Shown here piece after piece: positions 14,535 to 25,186 of a stretch of DNA of 64,000 bases. Positions within the stretch are counted from its first letter, which is position 1, and each line of letters starts with the position of its first letter. The notes below the pieces were generated by a model that did no database searches, was not told the DNA's origin, and saw only the letters and a program-made list of their open reading frames with translations. Both the position numbers and the translations under genes were made by a program. Origin of the DNA: Novosphingobium sp. AAP83 (GTDB lineage: Bacteria; Pseudomonadota; Alphaproteobacteria; Sphingomonadales; Sphingomonadaceae); assembly GCF_001295795.1 (NCBI RefSeq), contig NZ_LJHY01000016.1:186001-250000 (forward strand), read 5' to 3'.

Positions 14535-15209
14535 TCAGAAGCGAACGCCGAAGCCTGCCATCACGTTGTGACGATCGGTATCGAGTTCGAAGTTGCTTGA
14601 ATCGGGCGTTTCGCCGTTGAAATCAAATTCGCCTCTGGCGTAGTTCGAATAGCGATATTCGAGTTTGATATAGGCGTTCTTGCCCACCTTCTGCTCCAAA
14701 CCGGCACCGGCGCGCCAGCCGTCGGTATCAAGACGCTGGCGCAGGTTTACTGTGCCGTTGCTGCCCTGCAAATTGAAGCGGGCGTTGGTATAGCCACCCT
14801 TTACATAAAGCAGCGTGGATGGCCCCACGGCAAATCCAGCGCGGGTGCCGACGTAGTATTGACGCCCTGCATTGACATTCCCGAGATTGAACACGGTGGG
14901 TTCATCGTTGTTGTAATCGCGGCTGGCGCTGCTTTCGGTGATTTCGGCTTCGGCACCGAGGGTCATGTTGGTGCCAACGGCAATATCATAACCGACAACC
15001 GCACCATATTCGACGCCGCTGATCGACTGTTTGATGTTGCTGTTGGTGTCGATGTCTTCGGTGCTGCCGGTGCGGATCTTGTCATAGCCGACAATACCTT
15101 CGACGCGCAGGCCGCTGAAGGCTTCTGCCGGAGTGCCATCCTGCGCGAAGGCGGGGGCCGAGGCTGCGAGCGCGGTGCCGGCAGCGAGAATTGCGATAAT
15201 CTTCTTCAT
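14535..15209 (-). CDS. Outer-membrane beta-barrel protein
   Basis: A 224-residue exported protein with signal peptide MKKIIAILAAGTALAASAPAFA. It has repeated amphipathic strands typical of 8-stranded OmpA/OprF-like or Omp25-type barrels: GLRVEGIVGYDKI, GAVVGYDIAVGTNMTLGAEAEI, YVGTRAGFAVGPSTLLYVKG, AYIKLEYRYSNY. It ends VMAGFGVRF with the C-terminal aromatic needed for BAM recognition. The start at 15209 is preceded by GGAGCTTACC; an ATG four codons upstream lacks this spacing. Its role may be structural or adhesive; no specific function is evident. Confidence 0.88.
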   Translation of the reverse strand: MKKIIAILAAGTALAASAPAFAQDGTPAEAFSGLRVEGIVGYDKIRTGSTEDIDTNSNIKQSISGVEYGAVVGYDIAVGTNMTLGAEAEITESSASRDYNNDEPTVFNLGNVNAGRQYYVGTRAGFAVGPSTLLYVKGGYTNARFNLQGSNGTVNLRQRLDTDGWRAGAGLEQKVGKNAYIKLEYRYSNYARGEFDFNGETPDSSNFELDTDRHNVMAGFGVRF

Positions 15210-15454
15210 GGTAAGCTCCATTCAACCAATTCTTGTCTGCCGATTGTGCGTTGCGGCATGACAGTGCCTTCCAAATGGACGGGGAGCGATCCGGTTTCCT
15301 GAACCTGAGACAACAATAAGATGTTGTATTTAAGACACATTTTATGCGACGAAGCGGTTAAAACAGGGGCCGGATAACGGGAACGGATGGGGCGGCGGAG
15401 CATTCGCGCGGGGGGTTTTTCGCAGCGTTTGCGCAGGTGGGGGTAAATGCCTAT

Positions 15455-16771
15455 ATGCGCGCCATGCAGACCATCAGCGAAAACGCGCACCAACCCGCCG
15501 CGCACATGCCTATTCCCGGCCATATCGATCCGGTTCCCGTGCCGCGCGAGGTGACCCCGCGCGAGGATGGCAGGATCGATCTGATCGGCCTGCCGCGCAA
15601 ACAGATCGCGGATATCTTTGCCGAAGCAGGGCTTGATGCCAAGGCCGCCAAGCTGCGCGCCAAGCAGGTCTATCACTGGCTGTACCATCGCGGCGTGACC
15701 GACTTTGAGGACATGACCGACATTGCCAAGACCATGCGCCCATGGCTGGCGGAAAGGTTCGTGATCGGCCGCCCCGAGATTGTCGAGGCGCAAGTTTCCT
15801 CCGACGGCACGCGCAAGTGGCTGTTGCGGACTGCGGACAGCCATGATTTCGAGATGGTGTTCATCCCCGATGCCGATCGCGGGACGCTGTGCGTTTCAAG
15901 CCAGGTGGGCTGCACGCTCAATTGCCGGTTCTGCCACACCGGCACGATGCGGCTGGTGCGCAATCTGACGCCGGGCGAGATCGTGGGGCAGGTGATGCTC
16001 GCGCGCGATTCGCTGGGCGAATGGCCCAAGGCGGGCGGGACCCTGCCAAGCGGGATCGGGGCCGGCCTTGATTTTGATGACGCCGATGGCGACGACGAGG
16101 ATGGCCTTTACACCGCCGATGGGCGGTTGCTGACCAACATCGTGATGATGGGCATGGGCGAGCCGCTCTATAACTTTGACAATGTGCGCGATGCGCTGAA
16201 GCTGGTGATGGATGGCGATGGGCTTGCGCTTTCGAAGCGGCGCATCACGCTATCCACCAGCGGTGTGGTGCCGATGATGGCGCGCGCGGGCGCGGAAATC
16301 GGCGTAAACCTTGCGGTTTCGCTCCATGCGGTGACCAAGGAAGTGCGCGACGAGATCGTGCCGATCAACCGCAAGTACGGGATCGCGGAACTGCTTCAGG
16401 CCTGCGCCGATTATCCCGGCGCATCGAATGCGCGGCGCATCACGTTTGAATATGTGATGCTGAAGGACAAGAACGATAGCGATGCCGATGCGCGCGAACT
16501 GGTCCGGCTGATCAAGCAATACAACCTGCCCGCCAAGGTGAACCTGATCCCGTTCAATCCGTGGGACGGCGCGGCCTATGAGTGTTCGACGCCCGAACGG
16601 ATCAAGCGTTTTGCCGAGATCGTGTTTGCCGGGGGCATTTCAGCGCCGGTGCGCACGCCGCGCGGACGCGATATCGATGCCGCTTGCGGGCAGTTGAAAA
16701 CGTCGGCTGAAAAGAAAAGCCGCGCGGAACTGGATCGGTTGGCCGAGGAAAAGCAGGCAGCTCTGGGCTAA
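15455..16771 (+). CDS. rlmN: 23S rRNA / tRNA adenine-C2 methyltransferase RlmN
   Basis: A radical-SAM enzyme that methylates A2503 of 23S rRNA and A37 of some tRNAs. The [4Fe-4S] motif is in [25 protein letters not shown] and [18 protein letters not shown] also fit, as does the C-terminal Cys in DAACGQL. An acidic, Gly-rich insertion ([15 protein letters not shown]) between the cluster and the SAM-binding GMGEP motif is unlike E. coli RlmN; I believe it is common in sphingomonads. The start is uncertain: GTG 15437, ATG 15455 and ATG 15464 are all in frame. The gene converges on the GGDEF-EAL gene with overlapping stop codons. Confidence 0.95.
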   Translation: MRAMQTISENAHQPAAHMPIPGHIDPVPVPREVTPREDGRIDLIGLPRKQIADIFAEAGLDAKAAKLRAKQVYHWLYHRGVTDFEDMTDIAKTMRPWLAERFVIGRPEIVEAQVSSDGTRKWLLRTADSHDFEMVFIPDADRGTLCVSSQVGCTLNCRFCHTGTMRLVRNLTPGEIVGQVMLARDSLGEWPKAGGTLPSGIGAGLDFDDADGDDEDGLYTADGRLLTNIVMMGMGEPLYNFDNVRDALKLVMDGDGLALSKRRITLSTSGVVPMMARAGAEIGVNLAVSLHAVTKEVRDEIVPINRKYGIAELLQACADYPGASNARRITFEYVMLKDKNDSDADARELVRLIKQYNLPAKVNLIPFNPWDGAAYECSTPERIKRFAEIVFAGGISAPVRTPRGRDIDAACGQLKTSAEKKSRAELDRLAEEKQAALG

Positions 16772-19458
16772 CCCACTTTGCGCTGGACGTTCAAATCATA
16801 GTCGGCCGAGATCCCGCGTTTGGCGAGCGCTGCCACGCGGCCACTATCGTCCAGTGACAACGGGGTTGAGAATTCGATGCCCATGCGATCATCACCGGAC
16901 CAGCGGCAAGTGCCGGTGACGATGTGATTTTCGGCCAGATGGATGCGGAACATGGTGCCTGCTGGCACATTCCACAGGCCTTCGATCAGCGCGCCGGTCT
17001 GGCTTATGTTGCGAACCATCGCATCATAGCTGTGTTCGGCATGTTCGAGCAGAACCTTGCGCAACATCGATTGCCGCGCCGCGCGGGCAGAGCGCGGGCC
17101 GGTGGCAATGGCCATAAGGCCGGTGGATAGCCGCGCCATTGCGTGGACACCGGAGAGCGGGCGTTCGTAGATATAGCCCTGCACGTGGCTGCACCCGAGC
17201 GCGCGGACAAGATCAAGTTCATCCAGCGTTTCAACGCCTTCTGCAGTCGTTTCCATGCCAAGCGCTTCGGCAAGACTGACGATCGACGCAATGATCGCGC
17301 CGTTGCGGCTGCCCGGCTGGGTCGCGCCGCGCACAAAGGACTGGTCGATCTTGATCTTGTCGAACGGCGCAGTTTTCAAATAGCCCAGCGAGGAATAGCC
17401 CGTGCCAAAATCATCGAGGGCAAGGCGCACGCCGATGGCTTTGAGCGACTTGAACATCTGGTCTGTGCCCTCATCATCGTTCAGGAACACGCTTTCGGTG
17501 ATTTCAAGCTCCAACCGGTCCGCCGAAACTTGTGCATTGGCCAGCGCATTGGTGACGATCAGCGGCAAGGACGGGTTGGCGAACTGCAAGGGCGAGACGT
17601 TGACCGCAACGCGCACGGATTCAGGCCAGGTCGCCAGATCCTGACACGCCTTGCGCAGCGCCCATTCGCCGATGGGCGCGATCAGGCCGGTGTCTTCTGC
17701 CACGGGAATGAAATCCGCCGGACTGATCCAGCCTTGTTGCGGATGGTTCCAGCGCAACAGAGCTTCAAAGCCGGTGATCTTCTCGGTCGAGGTCTGGACG
17801 ACGGGCTGGTAATAGAGTTCCAGCCCCCCGGTGGTGACCGCATCGCGCAAGTCTTCTTCCATCTTGCGACGCTCCTCGGCATCGCTGTGAAGATCGGCTG
17901 CGTAAAAGTGGTGACGTCCGCGCCCGCCATCCTTGGCTGCATAAAGCGCAAGGTCGGCGTTGCGGATCAGGGCTTCGCTAGTCACGCCATCGTCCGGTGC
18001 AAGCGCGATACCGACCGAGGCCCCGATGATCACGCGGCTTCCCTCGATCGAATAGGGCTGCGAGAGGCTTTCGATAATCTGCTCGGCCAGAAGCGCGAGT
18101 TGTTCGCGTTCGATCTTGCCGGGCAGGATCACCTTGAATTCATCGCCGCCGAGCCGACCGACGCGGCCCATTTGGCCGACTACACGTTCAAGCCGCTGTG
18201 AAACTTGCTTGAGCAAAGCATCGCCCGCAGGGTGGCCGAGGGTATCGTTGACCTGCATAAACCGATCGAGATCAAGCAGGAAAACCGAACAAGCCCGATG
18301 ATGGACTTGCGGCGCGAGCAGTATCTTTTCAAGCGTTTGCGACATGCGGAAACGGTTCGAGAGGCCCGTGAGCGAATCGAAATGGGCCAGCCGCGAAGCA
18401 TGTTCCTGTGAACGGCGTTTTTCGGTCAGATCCGTGCCCGAACCGCGAAATCCGGCGAAATTGTTGAACGTATCATAAGTGGGCCGTCCATTGACCGACC
18501 ACCAGCGCTCTTCATCCTTCACAGCAGCGCGCACCGCAAGATCACTGAAGCTTGACCGCGCTGACAAGTGGAAGGTCAGCGTGCGTTCGCCCTCGCCCGA
18601 TTGTTCCTTGAGGTTGAACAAGTCTGTGAAGGGGCGACCGATCAAATTGTGAACCGAGCGGCCCAATGTTTGCGCAACACGGCCTGATAGATAGGTTAGA
18701 TTGCCTCGGCGGTCAGTTTCCCAGAACCAGCCCTGACCTGTTTCTTCATAATCAGCGAGGATTTCTTGGGCGCGGGTTTGCGCGCGCTGTTCCTTTTCAA
18801 GCCGTTCGCGCGCGATCAAATCAATCTTGGACTGGCGCCTGTAGGAAATCCCCGCAATGGCAAAACCAAGCCCGAGCGCAAAATAGCCACCCAGCGTGCT
18901 GGCAACACAAGTAAAGCCTGCCCACGCAGAAACTTGCGCAGCCAATACCCCTAAAAGACGGCCGGACTGGACGATCGAGGCAACAAGCCCGACCGTTGCA
19001 ACCGCTGCAATACACTGGAACCACGCAAACGCGCCCGTTTCAGCGTAAAGTCCCATCGCCGATCCGAACAGGAACATCGGCAAGGCAACAACAATACCCA
19101 ACACCGCCACCCGCTGGCCGGAGCCAAATGTGCGCTTTGCTTCGATCCGCGTTGCGATCAATCCGGTCAATGTCAGGCCGCCAGCAGCCAACGCAATTGC
19201 AGAAGGCAATGCGGGCGGGATCACCAGATTGACCAAGGCCAACAGGGCCAAAGCCAGAGCCATCGCGATAGCCATTCTGGGCCATTCTGCGGAAATCAGA
19301 TGGTTTGCCGGATCGTTCCCGAATAAAAAGCTTCCACCAGCTTCGCGCCCGGCGGACGCCGGCGACCGCTCACGCCGACGCGTACGTGCAAAATCCCCGC
19401 CCGAATTCATAGGCTTAGATTCGGCAATGGATGAATCAGGTTGGGTATCCGAGAACAT
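16768..19458 (-). CDS. Membrane GGDEF-EAL-PilZ cyclic-di-GMP enzyme
   Basis: An 896-residue protein. It has a membrane region with several hydrophobic helices (about 62-205), a PAS domain ([19 protein letters not shown]), a GGDEF domain with intact GRLGGDEF, an EAL domain ([49 protein letters not shown] all present) and a C-terminal PilZ-like domain ([14 protein letters not shown]). Both catalytic domains look competent, so it may make and break c-di-GMP; no RxxD inhibitory site is visible before GGDEF. The PilZ domain could give feedback by product binding. It shares domain order with the protein encoded at 30894-33092, which lacks the membrane part. Confidence 0.93.
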   Translation of the reverse strand: MFSDTQPDSSIAESKPMNSGGDFARTRRRERSPASAGREAGGSFLFGNDPANHLISAEWPRMAIAMALALALLALVNLVIPPALPSAIALAAGGLTLTGLIATRIEAKRTFGSGQRVAVLGIVVALPMFLFGSAMGLYAETGAFAWFQCIAAVATVGLVASIVQSGRLLGVLAAQVSAWAGFTCVASTLGGYFALGLGFAIAGISYRRQSKIDLIARERLEKEQRAQTRAQEILADYEETGQGWFWETDRRGNLTYLSGRVAQTLGRSVHNLIGRPFTDLFNLKEQSGEGERTLTFHLSARSSFSDLAVRAAVKDEERWWSVNGRPTYDTFNNFAGFRGSGTDLTEKRRSQEHASRLAHFDSLTGLSNRFRMSQTLEKILLAPQVHHRACSVFLLDLDRFMQVNDTLGHPAGDALLKQVSQRLERVVGQMGRVGRLGGDEFKVILPGKIEREQLALLAEQIIESLSQPYSIEGSRVIIGASVGIALAPDDGVTSEALIRNADLALYAAKDGGRGRHHFYAADLHSDAEERRKMEEDLRDAVTTGGLELYYQPVVQTSTEKITGFEALLRWNHPQQGWISPADFIPVAEDTGLIAPIGEWALRKACQDLATWPESVRVAVNVSPLQFANPSLPLIVTNALANAQVSADRLELEITESVFLNDDEGTDQMFKSLKAIGVRLALDDFGTGYSSLGYLKTAPFDKIKIDQSFVRGATQPGSRNGAIIASIVSLAEALGMETTAEGVETLDELDLVRALGCSHVQGYIYERPLSGVHAMARLSTGLMAIATGPRSARAARQSMLRKVLLEHAEHSYDAMVRNISQTGALIEGLWNVPAGTMFRIHLAENHIVTGTCRWSGDDRMGIEFSTPLSLDDSGRVAALAKRGISADYDLNVQRKVG

Positions 19459-19572
19459 AGGTATTGCTTTGCATCACAGTCCTTTGAAAAAGGGTTAAGC
19501 TGGGAAGCAATCGAATGCTTTTGCTGCGCCTGCGAAGATGGTAGGCCCAACACCAACGGATATGAGGGTATA

Positions 19573-20370
19573 GTGGCCAAAACAGCACAATTATCGATGG
19601 TTGGCGTCGCTGGACGCCGCCTGCATCTTGCCCGCTGGAACGCCGGCGCCACCGCCCATCCGCCATTGCTGATGCTTAACGGAATTGGCCTGAACCTTGA
19701 ACTGCTTGCCCCTTTGGCACGCGCCCTGCCCGAACGGGAGGTGATCTGCTTTGATATGCCCGGCATTGGCAGTTCGCCCGATCCGATCATCCCCTACACG
19801 ATGTCTTCTATGGCATTGACCACAGCTTCTTTGCTCGACCATTTGGGGATCGAACAGGTCGACTTGCTGGGAATCAGCTGGGGCGGTGCGCTGGCGCAGC
19901 AGTTTGCATTTCAGCACCGCGCCCGCACTGGCAAAGTGGTGCTGGCCGCAACGACAGCGGGCGCTGCGATGGTGCCCGGTAACATGTCGATGCTGGCCCA
20001 TATGGCCGACCCCCGCGAATACACGGTCGAGCGCACGTTACGCCGCAACCTTGCCTCGATTTACAATGGCGGCGGGAATGAGCGTATCTCGCTCAATGCC
20101 GTCAAAGCCCCGTCTCCCTTTGGTTTTTCCTATCAGATGGCAGCGATCAGCACCTGGACAAGCTTGCCGTTTCTGCCGCTTCTGGCCATGCCAGTCATGA
20201 TCATGGCTGACGAGCAGGACCAATTGGTGCCTCCTTCCAACGCGCAGATGCTGCACAATGCCATTCCCGGCAGCAAGTTGGAGATGTTTGACGGCGGCGG
20301 GCATCTGTTCATGCTGTCACAATGCGATCAGTTCATTGCCAGGATGCGCGCATTTCTTGACGAGGATTAG
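19573..20370 (+). CDS. phaZ: Intracellular poly(3-hydroxyalkanoate) depolymerase PhaZ
   Basis: A 265-residue alpha/beta hydrolase close in pattern to pseudomonad PhaZ: LNGIGLNLELLAPLARAL, VICFDMPGIGSS, the nucleophile elbow GISWGGALAQQFA, and VLAATTAGAAMVPG. The catalytic Asp is probably in DEQDQLVPP and the His in GGGHLF. It would mobilise medium-chain PHA storage granules. A GTG start at 19573, preceded by GAGG, is chosen. The open frame continues to a TTG at 19441, but that would overlap the divergent GGDEF gene. No PHA synthase is in the window. Confidence 0.82.
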   Translation: MAKTAQLSMVGVAGRRLHLARWNAGATAHPPLLMLNGIGLNLELLAPLARALPEREVICFDMPGIGSSPDPIIPYTMSSMALTTASLLDHLGIEQVDLLGISWGGALAQQFAFQHRARTGKVVLAATTAGAAMVPGNMSMLAHMADPREYTVERTLRRNLASIYNGGGNERISLNAVKAPSPFGFSYQMAAISTWTSLPFLPLLAMPVMIMADEQDQLVPPSNAQMLHNAIPGSKLEMFDGGGHLFMLSQCDQFIARMRAFLDED

Positions 20371-20441
20371 AGCAAGGTTCCGGCATGGTTCAGGATCCTC
20401 AGAGCCCCCTCGGCCGAGATGATCTCCGCCTTAGACAAAGA

Positions 20442-21878
20442 TCAGGCAGCCTGACGATAGCCCACTGGTTCTCTTCGCGTTTCAAGGCGGAAATTCGAAA
20501 CCAGCGCTGAAAGGCGGCTGGATTCGTTGGCCAAACTGCGCGCAGCGGCGGTTGCCTCTTCCACCATCGCCGCATTCTGCTGCGTCATCGTGTCCATTTC
20601 GCGCACGGTTTCGCGCACTTGACCGATATTGGTGGCCTGGTCGCTGGCCATCCGGGCGATGTTGCTCGCCAATTCGGCCACATGCCCAACCTGTTCGACG
20701 ATCACGGCGAATGTATCGCCGGATTGGCCAACCAGATTGACGCCGCGTTCGACTTGTGTGGAGCTGGCGCTGATCAGGACTTTGATATCGCGTGCGGCAT
20801 CTGCGGTGCGCTGGGCCAAGGCCCGCACTTCAGTGGCGACGACCGCGAAACCGCGCCCGGCCTCACCGGCACGGGCTGCCTCTACCCCGGCGTTGAGCGC
20901 GAGCAGATTGGTTTGAAAGGCGATGCCATCGATCACAGAGATGATCTTGCCGATTTCCTGCGCCGAACCATGTATGTCTTTCATGGCTTCCACAGCCTCG
21001 CCAACCACAGCGCCGCCCTTCATGGCCTCGCCATGCGCCTGCTGGACGGAATCATGCATATGCGCCGCATTATTGGCAGAATTGCGCACAGTCTCTGCAA
21101 GCGTTGTCATCGCGGCGGACGCCTCTTCAAGGCTGGCGGCCTGCTGTTCGGTGCGGCGGGAAAGATCGTCAGAAGCCTGGCGGATTTCCTTGGCGCCGAT
21201 GCCGACCGCAGTCGAAGTTTGCGCAACATCGCCCAGCGCATCGGACACCTGCTGGCGCATTCCATCCAAGTGCTTCTGAAGTTCGGCAAAGGCCGCCGGC
21301 AATTCCGGCACTTTCGCAGCAAAATCACCTTCGGCCATCGCGCGCAATGATGCGCTGACCTCGTCAATCACCGCGATGCGGGCGCGCTCTTCTGCCTTGA
21401 AATAGGCCGAGAGCGCAATTTCCATATCGAGCAGCGCCATCTTGATCAGCGATCCGACGGCGCGCGCCTTGCCTTTGGCACCCAACGTGCCGGCAGGCCC
21501 GGCAAACATGCCAACAATGACCTGATCGAGCATCATCGCATAAGCGCCGATATACCAACCCGGTTCCAGACCAATGCGCGCGTGGACATTGCCGACAACT
21601 TCCGCGCTTTCGAAGTAAGCGTGATCTGCGCGTCCGCCAAACATGCCAGCCCAGTGCTGGATTTGCTTGTCGCGGGCGTGCTGCATCATCTTGCGTGAGC
21701 CAAAAAACGATGCGGTTTCCGGCGTTGATGCGATTTGGTCGTACAGCTTGTCGAGCGCGGGCGGGGCGTGCTTTTCCAGCGCACGCGCCAGAACCTGGAA
21801 CCTACCGAAATCGACCGGCCCAATGTTATAAAACGCAAGCTTCTTTGCGATGCTTTGCTCGTCAGATCCCGGCTTCAT
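20442..21878 (-). CDS. Globin-coupled sensor chemoreceptor
   Basis: A 478-residue soluble receptor. Residues about 1-170 form a protoglobin domain: IQHWAGMFGGRADHAYFES, then VHARIGLEPGWYIGAY with the probable haem-ligand His near 99. The C-terminal half is a methyl-accepting signalling domain with the conserved hairpin IAFQTNLLALNAGVEAARAG and a Gln/Glu-rich helix. No transmembrane segment is present. By family knowledge, HemAT-type receptors sense oxygen and drive aerotaxis through CheA-CheW. The start at 21878 follows AGGAG; upstream in-frame codons to 21977 are noncoding. No che genes lie nearby. Confidence 0.93.
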   Translation of the reverse strand: MKPGSDEQSIAKKLAFYNIGPVDFGRFQVLARALEKHAPPALDKLYDQIASTPETASFFGSRKMMQHARDKQIQHWAGMFGGRADHAYFESAEVVGNVHARIGLEPGWYIGAYAMMLDQVIVGMFAGPAGTLGAKGKARAVGSLIKMALLDMEIALSAYFKAEERARIAVIDEVSASLRAMAEGDFAAKVPELPAAFAELQKHLDGMRQQVSDALGDVAQTSTAVGIGAKEIRQASDDLSRRTEQQAASLEEASAAMTTLAETVRNSANNAAHMHDSVQQAHGEAMKGGAVVGEAVEAMKDIHGSAQEIGKIISVIDGIAFQTNLLALNAGVEAARAGEAGRGFAVVATEVRALAQRTADAARDIKVLISASSTQVERGVNLVGQSGDTFAVIVEQVGHVAELASNIARMASDQATNIGQVRETVREMDTMTQQNAAMVEEATAAARSLANESSRLSALVSNFRLETRREPVGYRQAA

Positions 21879-22088
21879 TTCTGTAACTCCTGATCCGAAG
21901 GGAATTAGCCCTTCGCACCAGAGAATTATGACATACGATCCTGAAACACTTTGTAACCAATGAAGTCGTAAGAGCACACGTTAACGTCCATGCGACTTTA
22001 ACGAATTATCAATACCATCGCCTTGAAAACAAATCTTTAAATCAGACTACTGGGGCCAATATGCACCAAAGGTCAGGGTCAGACCGTC

Positions 22089-23216
22089 CTAAACCCGCAT
22101 AGGCATAAGCACGTAAAGTGCAGAGGATTTATCATCCTTCCGGATCAACGTAGGAGCCCCTGCATCTGCGAGGTGCAGTTCCACGGTATCGCCATCGATC
22201 TGACTGAGGATATCTTTGAGATAATTGGCGTTGAAGCCGATTTCGAAGCCATCAGCCGAATAGTCTGCTGCGATTTCTTCAGCGGCAGTGCCGTTATCGG
22301 GGCTGGTGACCGATAGAGTGACGCGGTCCTTGTCAAGCGCCATTTTGACCGCGCGGGTTTTTTCGGTGGCGATTGTGGCCACGCGATCAACACCTTCGAA
22401 GAACGAACGCGGATCGAGGCGGAGCAGCTTGTCATTGCCGGTGGGGATCACGCGGCTGTAATCGGGGAACGTGCCGTCAATCAGCTTGCTGGTGAGTACC
22501 ACGCCGTTTTCACCGCCCAAAGAAAAGCGCACTTTGCTGGCGGAAAGATCAAGCAGAACGGCGGAATCGAGGACTTCTTCGAGGAGCTTGCGCAATTCGC
22601 CCACGCATTTGCGCGGCACGATCACGTCGGGCATGCCTTCTGCACCTTCGGGGCGAGGTATCGTGAAACGGGCGAGACGGTGGCCATCAGTGGCCGCAGC
22701 CTTGAGCACGGGCTGCTGATCATCCGTCACGTGCAGGAAGATACCGTTAAGGTAATACCGGGTTTCTTCGGTTGAGATCGCAAAGCGGGTGCGATCGATC
22801 AGTTCGGCCAAAGTGCGCGCAGGCACTTCGAAGCTGTGTGGCAGATCACCTTCGACGATCACGGGGAAATCATCGCGCGGCAAGGTCGGCAACTGGAAGC
22901 GGCTGCGGCCTGCCTTGACGATCATGCGGTTATCAGCCGTTTCAAGGCTGACCTGGCTGCCATCTTGGAGCTTGCGGGCAATATCGAACAGCAAGTGGGC
23001 CGAAACGGTGATCGCGCCGGGTGTTTCCACCGAAACGGAGGACATCGATTCAATGATCTGCAAATCAAGGTCGGTCGCCATCAGGCGCACGCGATTGTCG
23101 GGCAATGCCTCAATCAGCACGTTCGACAGAATCGGTATCGTGTTGCGGCGTTCAACCACAGATTGGACGTGGGACAAGCAGCGCAGCAGAGTCGCGCGTT
23201 CAATCGTCGCCTTCAT
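22089..23216 (-). CDS. dnaN: DNA polymerase III beta sliding clamp
   Basis: A 375-residue three-domain clamp that tethers the replicative polymerase to DNA. It starts MKATIERATLLRCLSHVQSV, has NTIPILSNVLIEA and KVRFSLGGENGVVLTSKLIDGTFPDY, and ends with the hallmark ALYVLMPMRV. Length is normal. It is not next to dnaA or recF here, which is usual for sphingomonads. The 206-nt GC-rich region upstream (23217-23422) holds its promoter; I see no other feature in it. Confidence 0.97.
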   Translation of the reverse strand: MKATIERATLLRCLSHVQSVVERRNTIPILSNVLIEALPDNRVRLMATDLDLQIIESMSSVSVETPGAITVSAHLLFDIARKLQDGSQVSLETADNRMIVKAGRSRFQLPTLPRDDFPVIVEGDLPHSFEVPARTLAELIDRTRFAISTEETRYYLNGIFLHVTDDQQPVLKAAATDGHRLARFTIPRPEGAEGMPDVIVPRKCVGELRKLLEEVLDSAVLLDLSASKVRFSLGGENGVVLTSKLIDGTFPDYSRVIPTGNDKLLRLDPRSFFEGVDRVATIATEKTRAVKMALDKDRVTLSVTSPDNGTAAEEIAADYSADGFEIGFNANYLKDILSQIDGDTVELHLADAGAPTLIRKDDKSSALYVLMPMRV

Positions 23217-23422
23217 TTCGTCTCGATCCCCCAGGGTGCAAGCAAAGCCCTTCCCCGTGCGTTGACTGGGCCGGGGAATCGCGTCCCCGACATACGTTTC
23301 GGACTATCTGTCTTAACGCGAGGGCGGGACGCGGCAAGCGCCAGCCCCGCCCTTACAGCCTAAGCTGGGGATAAAATACACCCATTGCGGGGAAAGCGGC
23401 GATAAAGCCATCTAGGAAATCA

Positions 23423-24187
23423 TCAGGACATCATCGCCATGCCGCCATTCACATGCAGTGTCTGGCCGGTGACATAGCCTGCTTCGCGCGATGCGAGATA
23501 GGCAACGGCTGCACCGATGTCTGTCCCCTCACCCATCCGGCCCATCGGGATACGCGCGTTAAGCGCGTCCTTCTGGGCATCGGGCAGAACTTCGGTCATC
23601 GCGGTGCGGATGAAACCCGGCGCGACGCAATTGACCGTGACGTTGCGGCTGGCGAGTTCCTGGCCCAGCGATTTGGACATGCCGACAAGGCCCGCTTTGG
23701 CGGCGGCATAGTTGATTTGGCCGGGATTGCCGGTTGCACCGACCACGCTGGTGATCGTGACAATCCGGCCGAACCGCGCCTTCATCATCGGCTTGGTGGC
23801 CGCGCGCATCAGGCGGAACGCAGCTTCGAGGTTGACGCGGATCACCGCATCCCACTCTTCATCCTTCATCCGCATGGTCAGGTTATCGCGCGTGATCCCG
23901 GCGTTGTTCACAAGGATATCGAGCTTGCCCAGCGTATCGAGCGCGGCGGGCACGAGATGTTCGACCTGTTCGGTGTTCGACAGGTCGCACGTGATTTCAA
24001 CGTGATCCTGATTGTAGGTTTCGTTGAGCTCTTCGCGGAATGCGCGCAGCTTGGCCGGGTTGGTCCCCGAAAGCGCCAATCGCGCGCCTTGGGCTGCAAG
24101 CGCGTGGCAAATGGCCGAGCCGATGCCGCCAGCAGCGCCGGTGACGAGGGCTGTCATTCCGGTAAGATCAAAAAGACGGTTTTCCAT
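23423..24187 (-). CDS. fabG: 3-oxoacyl-ACP reductase FabG
   Basis: A 254-residue short-chain dehydrogenase that reduces 3-oxoacyl-ACP with NADPH in fatty acid elongation. It has the TGAAGGIG cofactor loop, NNAG, the catalytic Ser in TSVVG, YxxxK in YAAAKAG, and PGFIRTAMT. The ATG at 24187 after GAGG is preferred over a TTG three codons upstream. The start lies 5 nt past the fabD stop, so fabD and fabG form an operon. Confidence 0.95.
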   Translation of the reverse strand: MENRLFDLTGMTALVTGAAGGIGSAICHALAAQGARLALSGTNPAKLRAFREELNETYNQDHVEITCDLSNTEQVEHLVPAALDTLGKLDILVNNAGITRDNLTMRMKDEEWDAVIRVNLEAAFRLMRAATKPMMKARFGRIVTITSVVGATGNPGQINYAAAKAGLVGMSKSLGQELASRNVTVNCVAPGFIRTAMTEVLPDAQKDALNARIPMGRMGEGTDIGAAVAYLASREAGYVTGQTLHVNGGMAMMS

Positions 24188-24192
24188 GGGCC

Positions 24193-25128
24193 TCAAAGCT
24201 CCTTCAGAATATTTTCGATGTCGGCCATGGTGATGACGCTGGTTACGGCGACGTCGCCTGCCGAGCGGGTGATCATGGGGGTAAGGACTTTGCCGCCGAG
24301 TTCGACGAAGTGTTCGACGCCGGCGGCTTTCATCGCGATAGCGCTTTCACGCCAACGCACGCGGCCTGTGACTTGTTCGACGAGCAGGCGCTTCACGTCG
24401 GCGGGGTCGGTAACGACCGAGGCGGTGACGTTGGCAAAGAGGGCGACGCGCAAGGGGCCGGGCGGGGTTTTTTCGAAGGCTTCGGCCATCGCATCGGCGG
24501 CAGGCTGCATCAGCGGGCAGTGGAAGGGTGCCGATACGGGCAGCAGCACACCACGTTTGATGCCGTGATCCTTGACCAACGCCACCGCGCGATCAATCGC
24601 GGCTTTGTGGCCCGAGAGCACGACTTGCGTGGGGTCGTTATCGTTGGCGACGGTACAAACGTCGCCTTCGGCGGCAGCCTGCGCCAGCGCGGTCGCCCTT
24701 TCGATATCGGCCCCCAGAAGTGCACACATCGCACCAATGCCGACGGGCACAGCGGCTTGCATCGATTGGCCGCGCAGCTTTAGCAGGCGGGCAGTGTCTG
24801 ACAGGCTGAATGCCCCTGCGGCGCAGAGCGCAGTATATTCGCCAAGGCTGTGACCTGCCACAAAACCGGCCTTATCGGCCAAGCTGATGCCGCCCTCTTT
24901 TTCCAGCACGCGCAGCACGGCGATGGCATTGGCCATGATCGCAGGCTGGGCATTTTCTGTAAGAGTAAGAACGTCTTCCGGCCCGTCTTTCATGATCTGG
25001 AAGAGCTTTTGACCGAGCGCTTCATCGACTTCTTCGAAAACCTCGCGCGCCGCCGCGCTGGCTTCAGCCAATTCGGCCCCCATGCCGATCTTTTGGCTGC
25101 CCTGCCCCGGAAAAACGAACGCTCGCAT
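24193..25128 (-). CDS. fabD: Malonyl-CoA:ACP transacylase FabD
   Basis: A 311-residue enzyme that transfers malonyl from CoA to ACP to start fatty acid elongation. It begins MRAFVFPGQGSQ, has the active-site serine in AGHSLGEYTAL and the catalytic His in SAPFHCPLM. The start at 25128 follows GGAGGG. The open frame continues to 25416 but overlaps the LD-carboxypeptidase gene and has no such signal. Upstream of fabG in a two-gene operon. Confidence 0.96.
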   Translation of the reverse strand: MRAFVFPGQGSQKIGMGAELAEASAAAREVFEEVDEALGQKLFQIMKDGPEDVLTLTENAQPAIMANAIAVLRVLEKEGGISLADKAGFVAGHSLGEYTALCAAGAFSLSDTARLLKLRGQSMQAAVPVGIGAMCALLGADIERATALAQAAAEGDVCTVANDNDPTQVVLSGHKAAIDRAVALVKDHGIKRGVLLPVSAPFHCPLMQPAADAMAEAFEKTPPGPLRVALFANVTASVVTDPADVKRLLVEQVTGRVRWRESAIAMKAAGVEHFVELGGKVLTPMITRSAGDVAVTSVITMADIENILKEL

Positions 25129-25186
25129 CAGACCCTCCACTTTTGGCCCACAAAGATGGGAGGTCGCCCTATGCCGAGCCGCATGG

